Positions 60,505 to 64,000 of a stretch of DNA of 64,000 bases are shown here, in pieces. Source of the DNA: Megasphaera cerevisiae DSM 20462 (GTDB taxonomy: Bacteria; Bacillota; Negativicutes; Veillonellales; Megasphaeraceae); NCBI RefSeq assembly GCF_001045675.1, contig NZ_LEKT01000001.1:1-64000 (forward strand), given 5' to 3'. The stretch's first letter is position 1, and every line of letters begins with the position of its first letter. The notes beneath the pieces were generated by a model. It was not told the origin of the DNA, searched no databases, and saw only the letters and a list, made by a program, of their open reading frames with translations. Position numbers and translations under genes: made by a program.

Positions 60505-63500
60505 GAAATTTATCAGAATTGGCCTTGGAAAATAAAGTGCTTGTTTGGTATTTTATAGTAATCATTGCGATTGCCGGCATATTTTCGTATATGAAACTGG
60601 GCCGCATGGAGGATCCGTCCTATACGGTGCGTCAAATGATCGTATCTGTATCATGGCCGGGTGCAACGGCACAGCAAATGGAAGAACAGGTTACGGACAA
60701 AATTGAAAAGAAGCTGCAGGATACGCCTAATCTGGATTATCTCAAAAGCTATTCCCGTCCGGGAGAATCTGTTATTTATGTTAATTTAAATGATCAGGTT
60801 CCGGCTTCGCAAATACGCAGCACCTGGCATGAGGTCCGCAACTTGACAGAGGATATGAAATCAGAGTTGCCGGATGGCGTATACGGCCCGTATTTCAATG
60901 ATCGTTTTGACGATGTATATGGTTCTGTGTATGCCGTCACTGGAGACGGCTATTCCTATGAGGAACTGCGCATCAAGGCGGAAAAAATCCGACGCATGAT
61001 GCTGGGAGTCAAGGATGTCAGCAAGGTAGAACTGCTGGGTGAGCAGACGGAAAAGGTGTATATCGAGATAGCTAATGCGAAGCTTGCAGAACTGGGTATT
61101 TCTCCCACCGTGATTTCCAATGCCGTCAATAGTCAGAATACGATGACTCCGGCGGGCATGATTGACACCCGGTCAGATAATGTATATCTTCGTATCAGCG
61201 GTGTATTTAAAGATATCAATGCAATCCGCAATCTGCCGATCAATGCTAATAGCAGCGTTTTCCGCCTCGGCGATATTGCCAAGGTGGAACGGCGCTACAC
61301 GGAACCCTCCGATCCGAAAATGTTCTACAACGGCGAGCCTGCCGTAGGTATTGCACTTTCCATGTCGCCAGGCGGCAATATTTTGACACTTGGAGACAAT
61401 CTTCATCAGCTTTTAGATACTGTCCGGCAGGACCTTCCGGCTGGCATGGAAATCAATCAAGTGTCCGATCAGCCTCAGGTTGTCAAAGATTCTATAGGTG
61501 ATTTTGTCAATACGCTTCGCGAGGCAATTATTATCGTGCTGATCGTCAGCTTTTTGAGTCTAGGTCTTCGGACCGGGCTGGTCGTAGCATTTTGTATTCC
61601 CTTAGTACTGGCCGGTGTTTTTTGTATCATGGAAATTGCCGGTATTGATCTGCATAAGGTATCTTTAGGCGCGCTGATTATCGCCTTGGGGCTTTTAGTT
61701 GATGATGCCATTATTGCAGTGGAAATGATGAGTGTTCAACTCGAAAAGGGATTAGACAGAATGAGTGCGGCATGCTATGCGTTTAGAGCAACTGCCAAGC
61801 CGATGCTGACAGGCACATTAGTGACTTGTGCCGGCTTTATTCCGGTAGCCTTTGCCTATGGTGATGCACCTGAGTTTTGCAAAGCATTGTTTCCTGTTAT
61901 TACCGCTTCCCTGGTTATTTCATGGATCGTATCCGTCATGGTGGCGCCATTATTTGGGTACTATCTGATCAAGGTCAAGCCGGAGACAAAGGAAAAAGCG
62001 CTGTATCAAAGTCGGTTTTATATTTTATTTCGTAAGGTGCTTACTTGGTTTCTCATGCACCGCAGTATTGTTATTGGTGCTACGATTGCGGTATTTATTG
62101 CTTCTATCGGCGCATTAAAACTTATTCCGCAGGAATTTTTCCCGACTTCGCTGCGTCCGGAAATTATTGTTGAAATGACCTTGCCGGAGGGATCTTCTAT
62201 GCAGGCAACACAGAAACAAGCTGATATTTTTTCTGATTATTTAAAAACGCAAAAAGATAATGTGGCTAGTTATTCGTATTATGTTGGGGAAGGGGCACCG
62301 CGATTTGTGCTGACAATAGACCCTGTTTTACCTGCTGACAATTATGCGCAGTTTGTTGTTGTAGCGAAGGATACCAAAACCAGAGAACAATTGTCCCAAA
62401 GCATACAGCAGGAGATGCACGATAAACAGCCCGAGGTGCGGTGCAATGTCAAAAATGTTCCCTTAGGACCGCCGTCCGATTACCCGATCATGCTTCGCGT
62501 ATCCGGCTATGATGCTGATAAAGTGAAATCGTACGCGCAACAGGTGGCAGCCAAAGTACGGGAAGATCCCAACACGCAGGATGTATTTCTGGATTGGGAT
62601 CAAAAAAATAAAATAATGCATTTGCAGCTTGATCAGGATAAATTACGGGCCTTGGGAGTATCCGGGCAAGATATTGCACAAACGTTATATACAGAACTTT
62701 CCGGCGCAACTATTGCCGAATATTATGCAGGTGACAAGACAATCGGCATTCAGCTGCGGCTGCAGGATTCAGACAGAAACAACCTGTCTGCCGTCAAAAA
62801 TATTCCGATTTATATTGGCAGTGCCGGCTATGTACCGCTGGAGCAGGTGGCTAAAGTTACGTATGGAGCAGAAGACGGACTTATTTGGCGCCGCAATCTG
62901 AAACCTACGATTACGGTAGAAGGAAATATCAAATCCGGTACGGCCGATGATGCTACCAAGAAAGCATACGATTCTATTGCGGATATCCGGAACAGTATGC
63001 CCTTTGGGTATGAGGTAGAGGCTGGGGGATCTCTGGAGGATAGCAACAAGTCCCTGCAATACCTGCTGGCGCCTGTTCCTGTTATGATACTTATCATTAT
63101 GACGCTGCTGATGTTCCAGCTTCGCAGCCTGTCCTTAATGCTGTTGACTCTGATTACCGCACCTATGGGTATTATCGGCGTTGCCCTTGGTATGCTCCTA
63201 TTTGGAAAAGCACTGGGTTTTGTCGCAGATCTCGGTATTTTGGCATTAAGCGGCATGATTATCCGGAATTCGGTCATTCTTATCGATCAGATTCAAAAGC
63301 ATATGGCGGCAGGAGAAGACCCTTGGCATGCTATCATCGATTCGGCAGTCCTTCGTTTTCGTCCTATTATGCTGACAGCGGCTGCAGCCATTTTAGGAAT
63401 GATTCCGCTTATGCGCAGTATCTTTTGGGGTCCTATGGCAGTAGCAATTGCCAGTGGTCTCTTTATTGCTACGATTTTGACGCTTCTTGTTCTTCCAACG

Positions 63501-63536
63501 CTGTATGCAGCTTGGTTTAAGGTCAAAAAGGAATAA
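60501..63536 (+). CDS. RND efflux pump, divergent HAE1/HAE2-like branch
   Basis: A 1,011-residue pump. The opening LSELALENKVLVWYFIVIIA with KLGRMEDPSYTVRQM is typical of a branch distinct from AcrB, which opens FIxRPVFA. Proton-relay aspartates D401-D402 are in LGLLVDDAIIAVEMM. In the second half the position of the AcrB Lys is R922 (GMIIRNSVILIDQ), which I believe is normal for this branch. Under MarR control; substrate unknown. Confidence 0.92.
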   Translation: MRNLSELALENKVLVWYFIVIIAIAGIFSYMKLGRMEDPSYTVRQMIVSVSWPGATAQQMEEQVTDKIEKKLQDTPNLDYLKSYSRPGESVIYVNLNDQVPASQIRSTWHEVRNLTEDMKSELPDGVYGPYFNDRFDDVYGSVYAVTGDGYSYEELRIKAEKIRRMMLGVKDVSKVELLGEQTEKVYIEIANAKLAELGISPTVISNAVNSQNTMTPAGMIDTRSDNVYLRISGVFKDINAIRNLPINANSSVFRLGDIAKVERRYTEPSDPKMFYNGEPAVGIALSMSPGGNILTLGDNLHQLLDTVRQDLPAGMEINQVSDQPQVVKDSIGDFVNTLREAIIIVLIVSFLSLGLRTGLVVAFCIPLVLAGVFCIMEIAGIDLHKVSLGALIIALGLLVDDAIIAVEMMSVQLEKGLDRMSAACYAFRATAKPMLTGTLVTCAGFIPVAFAYGDAPEFCKALFPVITASLVISWIVSVMVAPLFGYYLIKVKPETKEKALYQSRFYILFRKVLTWFLMHRSIVIGATIAVFIASIGALKLIPQEFFPTSLRPEIIVEMTLPEGSSMQATQKQADIFSDYLKTQKDNVASYSYYVGEGAPRFVLTIDPVLPADNYAQFVVVAKDTKTREQLSQSIQQEMHDKQPEVRCNVKNVPLGPPSDYPIMLRVSGYDADKVKSYAQQVAAKVREDPNTQDVFLDWDQKNKIMHLQLDQDKLRALGVSGQDIAQTLYTELSGATIAEYYAGDKTIGIQLRLQDSDRNNLSAVKNIPIYIGSAGYVPLEQVAKVTYGAEDGLIWRRNLKPTITVEGNIKSGTADDATKKAYDSIADIRNSMPFGYEVEAGGSLEDSNKSLQYLLAPVPVMILIIMTLLMFQLRSLSLMLLTLITAPMGIIGVALGMLLFGKALGFVADLGILALSGMIIRNSVILIDQIQKHMAAGEDPWHAIIDSAVLRFRPIMLTAAAAILGMIPLMRSIFWGPMAVAIASGLFIATILTLLVLPTLYAAWFKVKKE

Positions 63537-63550
63537 TTACCCCCATACTT

Positions 63551-63580
63551 GCAGTGCCGTAATGGCACTGCATTTTTTTT
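63551..63580 (+). terminator. Terminator of the MarR-RND operon
   Basis: GCAGTGCC-GTAAT-GGCACTGC, a perfect 8-bp stem, then A and T8. Confidence 0.95.
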
Positions 63581-63681
63581 GTTTCAAGCAGGGCAGCATC
63601 CCGGTATTTTCTCTTTTTTTCACGGGTAATTTGTGCTAAAATATACAGATGACTATATAAATGCATTGGAAAGGATTTGTT

Positions 63682-64000
63682 ATGGGTTCGATTTTTTCTC
63701 CATTAACTAAAAATATAGGAATTGACCTGGGAACGTGTACAACTCAGGTTTACGTTGAAGGACGCGGGATCGTTCTTTCCGAGCCATCTATTATGGCTAC
63801 AGATCAACGAAATACTAAAATTATTGCCGTCGGCCGGGCTGCGGAAGATATGCTGACAAAATCTCCGGAAACGGTAAATATACATCGTCCGTTGCAAAAC
63901 GGCGTTATTGCCGATTATGGGGTAACTCGCACTATGTTGGGATATATTCTCAATAAATGTGTACGCAGTGTGCAGCGCCTTCGCATCATGGTTGGCGTAC
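63682..64000 (+). CDS. mreB: MreB/Mbl-family rod-shape protein, N-terminal part (runs off the window)
   Basis: From the ATG at 63682 (AAAGGA upstream) 106 codons are open to the window end. NIGIDLGTCTTQVYVEGRGI is the actin-fold phosphate-1 loop in MreB form, SEPSIMAT the next conserved strand, and RPLQNGVIADYGVTRTMLGY the MreB signature. MreB forms filaments under the inner membrane that guide wall synthesis. Cys in DLGTCTTQ, where DLGTANT is usual, is a small deviation. Whether it is MreB proper or a paralogue cannot be settled from the fragment. Confidence 0.88.
   Translation, partial: MGSIFSPLTKNIGIDLGTCTTQVYVEGRGIVLSEPSIMATDQRNTKIIAVGRAAEDMLTKSPETVNIHRPLQNGVIADYGVTRTMLGYILNKCVRSVQRLRIMVGV

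Noticed and set aside
1-64000. CRISPR array, rRNA genes, prophage or replication origin
   Set aside because: No regularly spaced direct repeats, no rRNA sequence, no phage genes and no DnaA-box cluster were seen in the window.

Overview
The window reads like the chromosome of a diderm Firmicute of the class Negativicutes (Veillonellales, most like Megasphaera or a close relative). The genes have strong Gram-positive style ribosome binding sites and S-box and B12 riboswitches. They also encode an outer-membrane system: TonB, ExbB, ExbD, TonB-dependent receptors ending in aromatic residues, TolC and RND pumps. Anaerobic cobalamin synthesis, a double-cubane 2-hydroxyacyl-CoA dehydratase-type enzyme and iron-dependent alcohol dehydrogenases indicate an anaerobe. 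The genus is an inference from gene content; no search was run.

Layout. 1-104: start of an IS1634-type transposase running off the left edge. 406-3130: a VOC protein, an EamA permease, and a TetR regulator with a membrane protein, flanked by two matching TetR-type palindromes. 3242-5754: a structured leader, then double-cubane protein, DUF3343 and its ATPase activator. 6027-9164: an anion permease, queD-queE and an EamA exporter. 9293-18786: a sugar-acid or polyol catabolic island with a DeoR regulator, three dehydrogenases (Fe-ADH, mannitol DH family, Zn-MDR) plus an outlying Zn-MDR, an IolC-like kinase, a GntP permease and an IolJ-like class II aldolase. 18971-24452: pgeF, a fused corrinoid-activation protein and a truncated MetH, followed by a dead metallo-hydrolase gene (24469-24771). 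25129-29900: a giant outer-membrane receptor whose signal peptide and body are in different frames across a run of 11 G, followed by a hairpin-rich 350-base stretch. 30482-39291: TolC, adaptor and two tandem AcrB-type pumps. 39463-40342: a degenerate type I dehydroquinase and tRNA-Arg(CCG). 40668-43440: S-box riboswitch with a YeiH-type exporter, a small membrane protein and a MoeB/HesA-type adenylyltransferase. 43465-58846: one B12-riboswitch-controlled block carrying TonB energisation, a receptor, the BtuFCD importer and the corrin-ring pathway from cbiD to cbiC. 58874-63536: MarR, adaptor and a third RND pump. 63682-64000: start of an mreB-type gene.

How the parts fit. The B12 block couples uptake and synthesis under one riboswitch, and the MetH with its fused activator is an obvious consumer of the cofactor. 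The catabolic island can be read as a route from an imported hexonate through a 5-keto acid, 6-phosphorylation and aldol cleavage to DHAP and a three-carbon semialdehyde that the Fe-ADH could reduce; this is inference. The most unusual objects are the G-tract receptor, which appears to be a TonB receptor joined to a second porin-like barrel with AT-rich loop insertions, the catalytically stripped AroD-like protein, the fused MetH activator, and the IolC/IolJ island lacking the rest of the inositol pathway.
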